Counted from the first letter of the stretch, positions 1 to 11,030 are shown. The stretch is 64,000 nt of DNA from Sanderia malayensis (GCA_013076295.1 RQOL01000359.1:17418-81417); one strand, 5' to 3'. Translations and numbers: made by a program. The notes: generated by a model not told the origin, from the letters alone.

Positions 1-15
1 GGCGCAAAAGACATT

Positions 16-751
16 ATGAAAAAATTCCAAAAATCCATTGATTTATCAATTGTGCAATGTAATATTTGCAACGAGGCTTCGACTTGTGCTTCTGCTGATG
101 CCTCAAAACAAAATTTTAAGTGTGCAAAATACACTCATGACAAAACTATTCCTGCTAAATTTTCAGAAGGAAATAAAATGATTCCCATTCCTACTCGCTT
201 TGAACTTGAAGGTTTAAAACAGGTTGAAGAAATGTTGATTAGTTTAGCGCTACCTTTTATGAGAGTTTATGTCAAACCATGGGTCAGCTTGAATATTTTG
301 GGCATTGTATCAATCTTTCTCAAAACGTTGTTGAGTTTGCCAAAAAAACTTCCTCGTCTTCCCAGTGAAATTTCAGTCATAATTGCTAAAATGAAAGGAA
401 CAAATGATACCATAAAAGATGCCGTCGTTCCTAGAGTTAAAATAGAGTCAGCCCTTCAGTGGGTAATTGCTAATAACCCTTGTTATAGAAACATCATCGT
501 TGTCAATGATGCACTGCAAAGTTTAGCAGTTAATGATGTCCCAACAACACTAAAACAAAGTCAAATCAATGAATTTAAATACAATGATTTTAGCAAACAT
601 GCCAAATCTGATGCTTAATGATGACGATGTAGTATATAATCATGAGACAGAAATTAATTCGTTTGTACAGCTCCTAGATCAAGTGCAACAGGAGAAAAAT
701 GTTATTATAAATGACATTGAGCAATGTGTTTTAGATTGGCCCATCCAATGA
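16..751 (+). pseudogene. Helitron-like gene relic, DUF6570-like part (left arm)
   Basis: The open frame 16-618 begins after a short in-frame lead and reads as the cysteine-containing region plus DUF6570-like domain often found upstream of the Rep domain in animal Helitron-like proteins. Visible hallmarks are a CNIC motif (residues about 16-19), ELEGLKQVEEMLISLALPFM (about 70-90), the LPRLPSEISVII stretch and the closing ALQWVIANNP...Y motif. The frame ends at 618. An overlapping frame at 569-751 carries on the same decayed product, so a frameshift separates them. Compared with the right arm there are two residue changes (N/D and C/S). Family recognition is from motif memory, not from a search. 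Confidence 0.7.
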
Positions 752-807
752 AAAAGACTCTAAATGAAAACCCATTAAGTGAATTTGCAGCTCCTTTTTA
801 GCTACAA

Positions 808-1045
808 TGTGCTTTCCAGCTTTATTCCTAAATGCAGTGGGTAATCCAACAAACCCTGCAATTGTCAGAAACATTACATTTGCAGAAAAAAGAAAACATT
901 TGATCAAATATGGATAGAAAAAAATGGTAGGTGGTTTTATCCCTTTGCTTCATAAGATTTTGGTTCAGCGTGACGTCAGAATGAACCGAGCTATTGTTCT
1001 TCAACTATTGTTCTCTGAGGAAGAGCTGCCCGACCTGTGTTTTTG
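808..1045 (+). pseudogene. Start of Helitron-like N domain (left arm), nonsense codon
   Basis: In frame from 808 the reading begins CFPALFLNAVGNPTNPA and continues to a HLIKY segment, which matches the usual opening of the Helitron-like N (Rep) domain (fPtLFPxGxGD...). The left arm has TAG at 915-917 where the right arm has TAC, so this copy carries an extra nonsense mutation. The domain stops after about 80 residues; no HUH or two-tyrosine motif follows in either arm, so the catalytic part of the Rep nuclease is missing. Confidence 0.6.
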
Positions 1046-1775
1046 ATTGAAACAGTGTCTGGCTAAAATCTTTTCAAAATGTTGGATTGCGAAAATAGTA
1101 GTTCAAAACAAATTCCTCTGACAATGAAAAAAGAAGTATTCTTGAGGATAGCGAAGAAGACGAAGAATATTCAGTAGTCAGTTCGTATATTCGAAACTCG
1201 CACAAATGAGAACCTCTTGCAAGAAGACCCAGAGCTGGGTACGGCAGTGATGATAAAGAATCGGGTTGTGAAGGCCTATCTCTGAAAGAGCTGGATGCCC
1301 GTTTTGAAAATAAAACTTATGTTAATATTTGGTTAGTTCATTTGTTATTTAATAAGTTGTTGGCAATTGTTAAACATTAATTCTATGGAATCATACGAGT
1401 TTTGTTCATTGTACTGCTTTGTCTTCAGTTGTTACGGTCCAAATCCAGGTCTTTAGAAGAGTTTCGAGACTTATGGAGAGAGATGAATTTAGTGTTGGCC
1501 CAACTCGCGCTGTTGTGTTCCCCTACAACACATGATCGACCATGAAATGCTTTTTTAATACTCTTTATTGGTATTTGTTTCCCTTTTTTAAGTTGCATAT
1601 TGACGTGATGTTGTTCAGTCTGCCTGGTTTGTTGTTTTGTTGGCCGTGGTACGCAAAGGTGTCTGTGATTTTGCATCATTCTGACGTCAATTTCTTCAAC
1701 AGAATTTGTCCAAATTCCCTATTTTGACAATGAATAACTCAAAGCTACAAAATATTTTAAAATTCTATTTGCGGC
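1046..1775. other. Unassigned interval between Rep start and helicase linker (left arm)
   Basis: This stretch sits where the HUH nuclease should be. One forward frame near 1144-1180 reads acidic (EDSEEDEEYSVVSS), but no continuous frame or recognised motif runs through it. TGACGTCA-type sites occur at about 971 and 1681. It may be an older insertion replacing the nuclease. The same sequence is in the right arm at 5137-5866. Confidence 0.5.
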
Positions 1776-2477
1776 ATGTTGATAAGCATGCTGAATTTTA
1801 TACTTTTCAGCAAAAAAACTATATGTAATTTTAGGCTGCATAAGCCCTTTAATACTTTACTAAATGATGTATTATCTAATGTTGATATTTCCTCTAAGTC
1901 AAGTACCATTTCTCAAAAGTTCATGATCAAAGCTCTTGGTGAACGTGATATCTCTTCTCAGGAAACTATGCATCACCCATTATCTTTAAAGTTCCATTCT
2001 TCATCTTTAAAGGTTTTACCAATTTCCTTATATGGCTCAGGAAAAATAAAAAAACCAAATAATAACTTGGATGTTGCCACTGAAGAGTCACTTTTGGATA
2101 TCTATGCTGATCGAAATAGATTCCTCAATAAATTACCAAATGTTCTGGAATTAACTCTTTTAACCTTTTTAACGAAATATTCTGTCAGTCCCAATAAAAT
2201 CCAACCAGCGAAAGAAAATGTTGTTCCCAAATGTTTATCAAATTTCTCTAACAATCCAAAAGGGAAACAATTTCATTTGTATTGCAAATATAAGCTAATA
2301 AAATTCAAGCCTTGGAAAACAATAATTTCTGATGCAAGGGATAATGCACTTGAAACAGATCAAATGTTTCCACATAGATGGCATGAATTTCTTTTGACAC
2401 CTTTCGCAGAAGTTCATGTTCCTTCATGGCAGTACCATCTTCAAATTATGGATGATATTCAATTTGACACATTTTGA
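1776..2477 (+). pseudogene. Helitron-like Rep-to-helicase linker (left arm)
   Basis: An open frame of 233 codons. Residues around 50-65 (KALGERDISSQETMHHPLSL) and the later LTFLTKY and ARDNALETDQMFPHRWHEF segments match, by pattern, the region between the Rep domain and the Pif1 helicase in invertebrate Helitron-like proteins. It ends with a stop at 2475-2477, about 50 bp before the helicase frame. The right-arm copy differs at one residue (DISS/DISF). Start at 1776 is only the first ATG in the open stretch; there is no evidence it was the original start. Confidence 0.65.
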
Positions 2478-2528
2478 GAAAATGCTGAATCTCCAGAAAT
2501 TAAAGGAAATGATCAACAGCATGAGTGG

Positions 2529-3491
2529 ATGATAATGTCAGATATTGCAGCACAACCTTTGCAACATCAAACTCCAATTGCACGATTTCAAAGTGCAAAT
2601 TCTTACTCTGATGAATTGCTCTCTCTTATACCAACATGGATTGAGCTTCTGCAAGCTCATTATACTCAGTTTCATTCAACTTCATGTGATATAGCAACAC
2701 TTGCAACAATGCAACGCCATGCATATGAGATAGTGAAACATCATTTTCAAAATGCAGATAGCGAAAAACATCCTCTTCATCTTATAATATTAGGCATGGC
2801 TGGAACAGGGAAAAGTTTTGTTATTACTCCATTGCGCTCTTTACTTGGAAGCAAATATGTCATTACTGCACCAACAGGAAAAGCATCTTACAACATAAAG
2901 GGCACAGCAATTCATTCACTGCTGAAATTGCCAATTGGTAACAAACGTTGCAAATGTCTTTCCAATCAGTGTCTCATTACACTTCAAGACAACCTCACTG
3001 GCATCGAATATATCCTGCTGGATGAATTTTCCATGATTGGATAATCCCAGTTTAGATGGATTGATCGTACAGGCAGACAATTTTCTGGTAAAAAGAACAT
3101 GCTATTTGGTGGAATATCTGTGATCCTTGTTGGAGACCCTGCTCAGTTGCCCCCAGTTGGTGATAACGGCTTATATGATCCAAAACCATCTACTGACATG
3201 GGTTATCAAGGCCATGCTGCATATATGCACTTCCACAAAGTAATAAAAATTGATGTCAAATTCAGAGTGCAATCCGATAATAAGCGCATTTTCAAGCAAA
3301 TGCTTGTAAGATTATGCAATGGTAATATAACCCATCATGATTGGGAACATCTTTTAACGAGACAACCAACAGAAATTTTACAATCAAATTTTGAAAATGC
3401 CAATTAGTTGTATTACAGCAATGATGAAGTGCATTCGTTCAACATGCACCAGGTTCAATCTCTCCCAACTATAATTGTTTCAATTCATGCA
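2529..3491 (+). pseudogene. Pif1-like helicase relic (left arm)
   Basis: Pif1-family superfamily-1 helicase. Motif I is GMAGTGKS, motif Ia APTGKASYNIKGTAIHS and motif II LLDEFSM, followed after a stop by motif III VGDPAQLPPVG. A TAA right after DEFSMIG (about 3042-3044) interrupts the frame; the reading continues in the same frame through 3045-3098 into 3099-3404. A TAG follows, then SNDEVHSFNMHQVQSLP and IIVSIHA, where the palindrome centre cuts the gene off. Motifs V and VI are therefore absent. The first stop is shared with the right arm, so the gene was already dead before the inverted duplication. Confidence 0.85.
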
Positions 3492-3517
3492 ATTGTGCAT
3501 GAATTGAAACAATTATA
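3470..3517. repeat. Central hairpin of the palindrome (22-bp arms, 4-base loop)
   Basis: Bases 3470-3491 and 3496-3517 are exact reverse complements separated by ATTG at 3492-3495. The left half is helicase coding sequence (reading ...IIVSIHA), so the palindrome centre lies inside the gene and not at a natural element end. Confidence 0.95.
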
Positions 3518-4383
3518 TATAAATTTGATTGTAAAATTTCTGTTGGTTGTCTCGTTAAAAGATGTTCCCAATCATGATGGGTTATATTACCATTGCATAA
3601 TCTTACAAGCATTTGCTTGAAAATGCGCTTATTATCGGATTGCACTCTGAATTTGACATCAATTTTTATTACTTTGTGGAAGTGCATATATGCAGCATGG
3701 CCTTGATAACCCATGTCAGTAGATGGTTTTGGATCATATAAGCCTTTATCACCAACTGGGGGCAACTGAGCAGGGTCTCCAACAAGGATCACAGATATTC
3801 CACCAAATAGCATGTTCTTTTTACCAGAAAATTGTCTGCCTGTACGATCAATCCATCTAAACTGGGATTATCCAATCATGGAAAATTCATCCAGCAGGAT
3901 ATATTCGATGCCAGTGAGGTTGTCTTGAAGTGTAATGAGACACTGATTGGAAAGACATTTGCAACGTTTGTTACCAATTGGCAATTTCAGCAGTGAATGA
4001 ATTGCTGTGCCCTTTATGTTGTAAGATGCTTTTCCTGTTGGTGCAGTAATGACATATTTGCTTCCAAGTAAAGAGCGCAATGGAGTAATAACAAAACTTT
4101 TCCCTGTTCCAGCCATGCCTAATATTATAAGATGAAGAGGATGTTTTTCGCTATCTGCATTTTGAAAATGATGTTTCACTATCTCATATGCATGGCGTTG
4201 CATTGTTGCAAGTGTTGCTATATCACATGAAGTTGAATGAAACTGAGTATAATGAGCTTGCAGAAGCTCAATCCATGTTGGTATAAGAGAGAGCAATTCA
4301 TCAGAGTAAGAATTTGCACTTTGAAATCGTGCAATTGGAGTTTGATGTTGCAAAGGTTGTGCTGCAATATCTGACATTATCAT
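3478..4383 (-). pseudogene. Pif1-like helicase relic (right arm)
   Basis: Mirror of the left-arm helicase with the same motifs I, Ia, II and III and the same stop after DEFSMIG (about 3868-3870). At its 3' side it has lost 75 bp (25 codons, in frame) that the left arm keeps, then joins IIVSIHA and turns around in the central hairpin. One substitution changes N to K in the GDNGLYD motif. Confidence 0.85.
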
Positions 4384-4434
4384 CCACTCATGCTGTTGAT
4401 CATTTCCTTTAATTTCTGGAGATTCAGCATTTTC

Positions 4435-5136
4435 TCAAAATGTGTCAAATTGAATATCATCCATAATTTGAAGATGGTACTGCCATGAAGGAACATGAAC
4501 TTCTGCGAAAGGTGTCAAAAGAAATTCATGCCATCTATGTGGAAACATTTGATCTGTTTCAAGTGCATTATCCCTTGCATCAGAAATTATTGTTTTCCAA
4601 GGCTTGAATTTTATTAGCTTATATTTGCAATACAAATGAAATTGTTTCCCTTTTGGATTGTTAGAGAAATTTGATAAACATTTGGGAACAACATTTTCTT
4701 TCGCTGGTTGGATTTTATTGGGACTGACAGAATATTTCGTTAAAAAGGTTAAAAGAGTTAATTCCAGAACATTTGGTAATTTATTGAGGAATCTATTTCG
4801 ATCAGCATAGATATCCAAAAGTGACTCTTCAGTGGCAACATCCAAGTTATTATTTGGTTTTTTTATTTTTCCTGAGCCATATAAGGAAATTGGTAAAACC
4901 TTTAAAGATGAAGAATGGAACTTTAAAGATAATGGGTGATGCATAGTTTCCTGAGAAGAGATATCACGTTCACCAAGAGCTTTGATCATGAACTTTTGAG
5001 AAATGGTACTTGACTTAAAGGAAATATCAACATTAGATAATACATCATTTAGTAAAGTATTAAAGGGCTTATGCAGCCTAAAATTACATATAGTTTTTTT
5101 GCTGAAAAGTATAAAATTCAGCATGCTTATCAACAT
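4435..5136 (-). pseudogene. Helitron-like Rep-to-helicase linker (right arm)
   Basis: Same 233-codon open frame as at 1776-2477, with S changed to F in the DIS(S/F)KSST segment. It lies immediately upstream of the right-arm helicase relic on the minus strand, as expected for one gene. Confidence 0.65.
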
Positions 5137-5865
5137 GCCGCAAATAGAATTTTAAAATATTTTGTAGCTTTGAGTTATTCATTGTCAAAATAGGGAATTT
5201 GGACAAATTCTGTTGAAGAAATTGACGTCAGAATGATGCAAAATCCCAGACACCTTTGCGTACCACGGCCAACAAAACAACAAACCAGGCAGACTGAACA
5301 ACATCACGTCAATATGCAACTTAAAAAAGGGAAACAAATACCAATAAAGAGTATTAAAAAAGCATTTCATGGTCGATCATGTGTTGTAGGGGAACACAAC
5401 AGCGCGAGTTGGGCCAACACTAAATTCATCTCTCTCCATAAGTCTCGAAACTCTTCTAAAGACCTGGATTTGGACCGTAACAACTGAAGACAAAGCAGTA
5501 CAATGAACCAAACTCGTATGATTCCATAGAATTAATGTTTAACAATTGCCAACAACTTATTAAATAACAAATGAACTAACCAAATATTAACATAAGTTTT
5601 ATTTTCAAAACGGGCATCCAGCTCTTTCAGAGATAGGCCTTCACAACCCGATTCTTTATCATCACTGCCGTACCCAGCTCTGGGTCTTCTTGCAAGAGGT
5701 TCTCATTTGTGCGAGTTTCGAATATACGAACTGACTACTGAATATTCTTCGTCTTCTTCGCTATCCTCAAGAATACTTCTTTTTTCATTGTCAGAGGAAT
5801 TTGTTTTGAACTACTATTTTCGCAATCCAACATTTTGAAAAGATTTTAGCCAGACACTGTTTCAA

Positions 5866-6105
5866 TCAAAAACACAGGTCGGGCAGCTCTTCCTCAGAGA
5901 ACAATAGTTGAAGAACAATAGCTCGGTTCATTCTGACGTCACGCTGAACCAAAATCTTATGAAGCAAAGGGATAAAACCACCTACCATTTTTTTGTATCC
6001 ATATTTGATCAAATGTTTTCTTTTTTCTGCAAATGTAATGTTTCTGACAATTGCAGGGTTTGTTGGATTACCCACTGCATTTAGGAATAAAGCTGGAAAG
6101 CACAT
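5866..6105 (-). pseudogene. Start of Helitron-like N domain (right arm)
   Basis: A 79-codon frame opening with CFPALFLNAVGNPTNPA and containing HLIKYGYKKM. Unlike the left arm it has TAC rather than TAG in this segment, so it reads through. It still ends before any HUH motif, at the boundary with the unassigned interval 5137-5865. Confidence 0.6.
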
Positions 6106-6160
6106 TGTAGCTAAAAAGGAGCTGCAAATTCACTTAATGGGTTTTCATTTAGAGTCTTTT

Positions 6161-6914
6161 TCATTGGATGGGCCAATCTAAAACACATTGCTCAATGTCA
6201 TTTATAATAACATTTTTCTCCTGTTGCACTTGATCTAGGAGCTGTACAAACGAATTAATTTCTGTCTCATGATTATATACTACATCATCATCATTAAGCA
6301 TCAGATTTGGCATGTTTGCTAAAATCATTGTATTTAAATTCATTGATTTGACTTTGTTTTAGTGTTGTTGGGACATCATTAACTGCTAAACTTTGCAGTG
6401 CATCATTGACAACGATGATGTTTCTATAAGAAGGGTTATTAGCAATTACCCACTGAAGGGCTGACTCTATTTTAACTCTGGGAACGACGGCATCTTTTAT
6501 GGTATCATTTGTTCCTTTCATTTTAGCAATTATGACTGAAATTTCACTGGGAAGACGAGGAAGTTTTTTTGGCAAACTCAACAACGTTTTGAGAAAGATT
6601 GATACAATGCCCAAAATATCCAAGCTGACCCATGGTTTGACATAAACTCTCATAAAAGGTAGCGCTAAACTAATCAACATTTCTTCAACCTGTTTTAAAC
6701 CTTCAAGTTCAAAGCGAGTAGGAATGGGAATCATTTTATTTCCTTCTGAAAATTTAGCAGGAATAGTTTTGTCATGAGTGTATTTTGCACACTTAAAATT
6801 TTGTTTTGAGGCATCAGCAGAAGCACAAGTCGAAGCCTCGTTGCAAATATTACATTGCACAATTGATAAATCAATGGATTTTTGGAATTTTTTCATAATG
6901 TCTTTTGCGCCCAT
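6161..6914 (-). pseudogene. DUF6570-like part (right arm)
   Basis: The open frame 6914-6294 starts MGAKDIMKK and gives the CNIC segment and the DUF6570-like domain described for the left arm; a second frame at 6343-6161 continues after a frameshift. The five codons before MKK lie just outside what the left arm shows. It follows the C76-like segment (7661-7338), with decayed but related sequence between them, so these belong to one old gene. Confidence 0.7.
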
Positions 6915-7337
6915 GTTTGTTGATGTAATTCTCCATATTTTTCAGAATCAAAAAATTTCAGATATTGTTTTTGATCCATAGTTTTATGAATTGTTACAGA
7001 TTCCTGTTCAGGCTGAATTTTGTGTGAACAGTTTTTGTTGCTTCCGAAGAACACATTTCAAAAAAAGTGTTTCCAACATCACTTATTGTTTCATTTAAAT
7101 CAAATTTTGCACTTGTTTTCGTTTTTTTAAAGTCTCTATATCTTCAAAATGAAGTTGTGTTCCCTTCTTTTTTGAAAAATCTTTGAAAGATCAAAAATTT
7201 GTAGCTTCATTAGAATTAATTTCACCTCCATGTGCATTGTGGAGAGCTTCATTTGCAGCAGAAAATAACACTGGAACTATCTCGTGAACATATTGATGTA
7301 AAGGCGATTAGCCAGAGACAATATCTGATCATAAAGA

Positions 7338-7661
7338 CTACTGAAATCTGACATTCGTAATAAAACTGCAGGCCCTTCCCGCATCAGGTATTCCATAATT
7401 ATTTTTTGAATGACTATCAAAGAAGTAAGACAATGAATTTTCAGTGTCATATATTACAGCTGTTATAAAACCTGAAAGAACTAGGATAATAGAGGAAGAT
7501 TGGGTGAAAGCTTCCACCAAGGCATCCTTTTGCATCCAAAATGGAGGCTCCGTCTCCGTCACAGCATAAGAAGATAATTGTCCATGATAAAATGTCTTAT
7601 ATTCAACTGCAAACATGGTATTTTCAGTTGTCGCTACAACTGGCAAGTCTTTAACCGACAA
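7338..7661 (-). pseudogene. C76/tegument-protease-like domain of the Helitron-like relic
   Basis: The minus-strand frame contains KDLPVVATT, a central LSGFITAVIYD strand and YFFDSHSKN...GIPDAGRA. This matches, by pattern, the cysteine-protease-like domain (Asp-Ser-His box) found N-terminal to DUF6570 in many animal Helitron-like proteins. Order on the minus strand is protease-like, DUF6570-like, Rep start, helicase, which supports one large gene. A cysteine nucleophile is not obvious in the surviving segment. Upstream to about 7980 the minus strand has short acidic frames that might be more of the N-terminus, but I cannot show this. Confidence 0.55.
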
Positions 7662-8770
7662 AGTGTTTGAATCTGGAATAACGCTTGCAGATACAAACGA
7701 TCACCTTCAACCAAAATTTGGTTCACATTTGTACTTGTCCAGGTGTGAACACTTTGCGAACATTAGTTGCAAAATAAAGCATGCAATGCAAAAAAACACT
7801 GTCGTCCCCTTATTAATTCATTGAACAAGTAATGTCCTTGGTGAAAACTTCCACTAACGCAAGTACTGGTGCTAGTCGCACAAAAGTAACCTGATCTTCA
7901 ATTTCTTCTGCAGTTTCTATGTCACTGGTGGAAAGTTGGTAGTTTGCACCAGACTCGTTAAAAAAGACCACTCAAAATGCAAGTGAAGTCTGCTGAAGAA
8001 GGCTGAAGTGGAGAGCTGGCTTGGGCACAGGCCTTGTTGCCCACGCCTAAGCCTGTGTATATTGAATTATCTATGCATACTTGGAATTATTGGAATCAAA
8101 ATATGCGTGGATCATTGTTTTATAACAATAGGGAAAGTTACTTTTTGCAACAAATCAACAAAGGCTTCCTCTTCTTGAACTATGATTGGCTTAAATTATT
8201 ATGCAATAGTTATTGTTTGGGTCACGTGGTTTGGATTAATAAAATCATCATAACTAAAATCGAGTCCCTCCAAACTGCGGATTTGAGAAAAAGCACAGCA
8301 CATGTTTTGAGCAGCTAAAACTTTTTCGTTCTTTCCACTTGGGTATTTCTAATCGATGGACCCCACAACTCAACGACTCTCGGACGCACAACTATATCGC
8401 CTACGGAAATACAACCCATGTCTTAAAAACTGCCAAATTGGTATTATTTTCACTGTAATTATTGTAGCGAAGTCAAAGGCACTGTTTTGAAGTATGACAC
8501 GCAGTTTGGTGAGCATAGGAACAGAAATAAAGGCTTTTCGAGTAAGCAATTTTGTTGAAAAAAGCACGCTGTCGTTGCAAATCACTGAGGTTTTCATATC
8601 ATGAGCAAGGAAACTGTGGTAGCAGTAATCGAATTCCTGTGGAGCCACGACATTGACATTTGCACCATAATCAAAATTCCATCCTTTTCAGAAGTAAAAG
8701 AAATGAATATGAAACTACTACAACTGAAAAGGACTAGATTGAATTTCCACATCCGTCATTCTCAAAATGA
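7662..8770. other. Unassigned interval
   Basis: Between the minus-strand protease-like relic and the plus-strand relic at 8771. Short frames exist on both strands (for example 8034-8318 plus and 8370-8648 minus), but none shows a motif I recognise and none has repeat-copy support. Confidence 0.5.
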
Positions 8771-10066
8771 TCTAGGCTGGTTGAGGCTACTGAAGCTGTT
8801 TGCATCATATGCAATGAGTCTCGTAGTAATGGTGAGCTCAAATTGTTTCGCATTTGCAACGAAAAGCATGCTAAAACCTTCCTAGCAGCCTACAGATTCA
8901 ACTTGGATGACGTTTTTGCACGTTCGTCACCCTTGGAGGATGTTAAGAGCTTGTTTGCTGAAGACCTGATGTGTCATAAGTTGTGCATGAATAAATACCT
9001 TTTGCAATATAAGTGTGATATTGATGGATTAATTATGATGGAGCCAGAGATAGCAGATGACATCGGCTCAGCTTTTCAAAACATGGTTGTTTGTCTGTTA
9101 TCGTATCTGATAAACTGTATTGAAACTGGTGAGAATTCTTACAAGGAATTCAAAACCACAAGGACAGCAGATAAGTCAAAAAAGCTTTCCGATAAAATCA
9201 ATAAAAACAATATTGGAAGCCAAGGGAAAAAAGTCATGTAAAACAAGTTCATGTCTGGAAAGAATATGGATACTATGAAATATATAGAAATCGGAAGATC
9301 TCACAAATATGATATACGCAAGCTGCTTCAGTTTGAGCTCACTACTGCTCCTCTCTATCTGACAAAAGATGGATTGTTTAGAAAACAACGAAGCGCGAGC
9401 TACAACGTGACCTAAAAATGTATCTGGAAATAAACACTTCGTTTTGGTTGTCACCAACTTCATGGCCTACGCAAGAAGGGGTGCTGTGAGGCTGTGAGGC
9501 AACTGAAATTGAAAATGTTTGGAGATTTCGCAGAGAACCTATTGAGTTCGTTCCTGCATATCTTGTGTGTTTGAGGAGAGTAAAGTGTGACCCAATCGAA
9601 GTAACTGTGAATCAATGTGAAACACCACTTCCAGTGGAAATGGAACGGTTTTGGGCTTCTCAGGACAACAAAATAAAACTGCAAAAATTTTTCATCAAAT
9701 AGATTCTGGAAAACATTCATAGAACTAGAACCATATATTTGGGTGGTTCTCATGTTGATGACATGTCAAAATGCCTGCGCTGTTCATCTGGATACATCCA
9801 AGAAATATTTTCCCTTGATAGTGGCCTTGAACAAGCGGACAATAGAGTGTTTATTTGCACTTTATACCACTTCAGAACTTGGGCTGGCCTCCAGTTGCGT
9901 GAATTGTTGGTTTAGGCAGACAAGGAAAGTCTTCCAGAGCATGATCTGATAAAAGAAATTTCAAGCAAATGGGTTGATGTATTACCTGCTCTTCATGCTT
10001 TAAGCGGATTTGATACTACCAGCAAAGTGGGAACAAAACACTCCTCGTTGCAAGCTGCTATAAACG
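8771..10066 (+). pseudogene. Broken gene of an unnamed repeat-associated protein family
   Basis: One plus-strand product can be followed through several stops. 8771-9241 reads VCIICNESRSNGELKLFRIC, then LFAEDLMCHKLCMNKYLLQY. After TAA at 9239-9241 the frame continues with KLLQFELTTAPLYLTKDG. From 9541 the frame reads PLPVEMERFWASQDNK, TAG near 9700, then YLGGSHVDDMSKCLRCSSG, TAG at 9913-9915, and finally LPALHALSGFDTTSKVGTK. The CxxC start and the LPALHAL-x-G-x-DTTSK-x-GTK ending are familiar from multicopy uncharacterised animal proteins. I do not know their function. The end is cut by the satellite at about 10070. Confidence 0.6.
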
Positions 10067-10069
10067 GTG

Positions 10070-11030
10070 GCCACGAGCAGCGCTCGAATGCAGCGCTTCA
10101 AGTGCGCCCTATCAGTCAATGTTTCTTGATAATAGATAGACAGGCAAGCGCAGCGAGCTAACCCATTGTACGTCAGTTGAAAGAGGCATGAGTGTAAACG
10201 AATGCAGCGCACGAAGTACGCCAACCAGTACGCCAACCTTTTGTACGTCAGCCTTTTGTACGTAGGGTTGAAAGAGACATGAATGTAAGTGAATGCAGAA
10301 CACGAAGTGCACCCTAGCGCAGTGAGGCAACCCATTCCACGTGGGTTTGAAAGGGGCATAAGCATAAGCAAATCTGTGCCCACCACGAGTCTGGCTGGCT
10401 GTGCCAACCAGAGGTGGCCACAGTCAGCCCACCCACTGTTCGTGAGGTTGAAAAGGCACGAGTGTTAGCGAATGCAGCGCACAAAGTGCACCCTATCAGT
10501 CACATTTCTTGATAATAGATAAACAGGGTAGGCCAGCGAGCCAACCTATTCTATGTGGGTTTGAAAGGGGCATGAGCGGAAGCGGATGCAGTGCACAAAG
10601 TGCACCAACCAGAGATGAGAGCAGCAAGCCAACCTATTGTACATTGGGTTGGCAGGGGCATGAGCTTAAGCGACGGCTGCTCACAAAGTGTGCCATGTCA
10701 CTCAATGTTTCTTAATAAGAGATAGGCAGGCGAGCGCTGCAAGGTAACCCTTTTTGGGTGGGGTTTAAAGTGGTTTAAAGTGCACAAAGTGCGCCCTATC
10801 AGTCACATTTCTTGATAATAGATAAACAGGGTAGGGCAGCGAGGTAGCCCATTCTATGTGGGTTTGAAAGGGGCATGAGCCGAAGCGGATGCAGCGCACA
10901 AAGTGCACCCTAGCGCAGCAAGGCAACCCATTGTACCTGGGGTTGAAAGAGGCACAAGTGTTAGCCAATGCAGCGCACAAAATGCGCCCTATCAGTCACA
11001 TTTCTTGATAATAGATATAAAGGCTAGCGC
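10070..11030. repeat. Degenerate satellite built from the GC-rich core
   Basis: About nine imperfect copies, at roughly 80-110 bp spacing, of a unit containing a GGCATGAGYG-type box, then AAGCGAATGCAGCGCACRAAGTGCGCC and often CCTATCAGTCAC and CTTGATAATAGATA. The inner GCGCAC-GAA-GTGCGC is a perfect hairpin. The same core opens the R2 repeat at the end of each tandem unit (near 22640, 37046, 52180, 54430, 54623, 54809). All open frames here are products of the repeat. The array stops abruptly at 11030, where Helitron unit A begins. Confidence 0.85.

Larger units (their letters stand above)
1..3491 (+). repeat. Left arm of a ~3.4-kb inverted duplication
   Basis: Position i in this arm pairs with position 6912-i in the right arm, with no length change from base 1 to base 3391. 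I found at least eight single-base differences (for example near 285, 482, 917, 1399, 1664, 1890 and 3166). From 3392 to 3469 this arm has sequence that the right arm lacks; pairing then resumes at 3470-3491 in a 22-bp arm around a 4-base loop. The arm reaches the window start, so its outer end is not seen. Confidence 0.95.
3496..6911 (-). repeat. Right arm of the ~3.4-kb inverted duplication
   Basis: Reverse complement of the left arm. It differs by scattered substitutions and by loss of 75 bp just outside the central hairpin. The offset of the pairing sum (6987 at the hairpin, 6912 elsewhere) gives the size of the deletion. Beyond 6911 the same element continues outwards to at least 7661, which cannot be compared with the left arm because the window begins there. 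Confidence 0.95.

Noticed and set aside
1425..1679. 84-codon minus-strand frame, mirrored at 5233-5487
   Set aside because: Its conservation is explained by the inverted duplication alone; no motif recognised.
3408..3620. Frame running across the palindrome centre
   Set aside because: It is helicase sense sequence joined to its own antisense by the hairpin; it cannot be an original gene.
1..6911. Palindrome as a pure sequencing fold-back artefact
   Set aside because: Artefact arms from one molecule would be identical; here at least eight substitutions and a 75-bp deletion separate them. A join of two diverged haplotypes remains possible, so long-read proof is still needed.
10000..10715. Frames inside the 10-kb satellite
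   Set aside because: They repeat with the satellite unit and have no independent start, motif or conservation.
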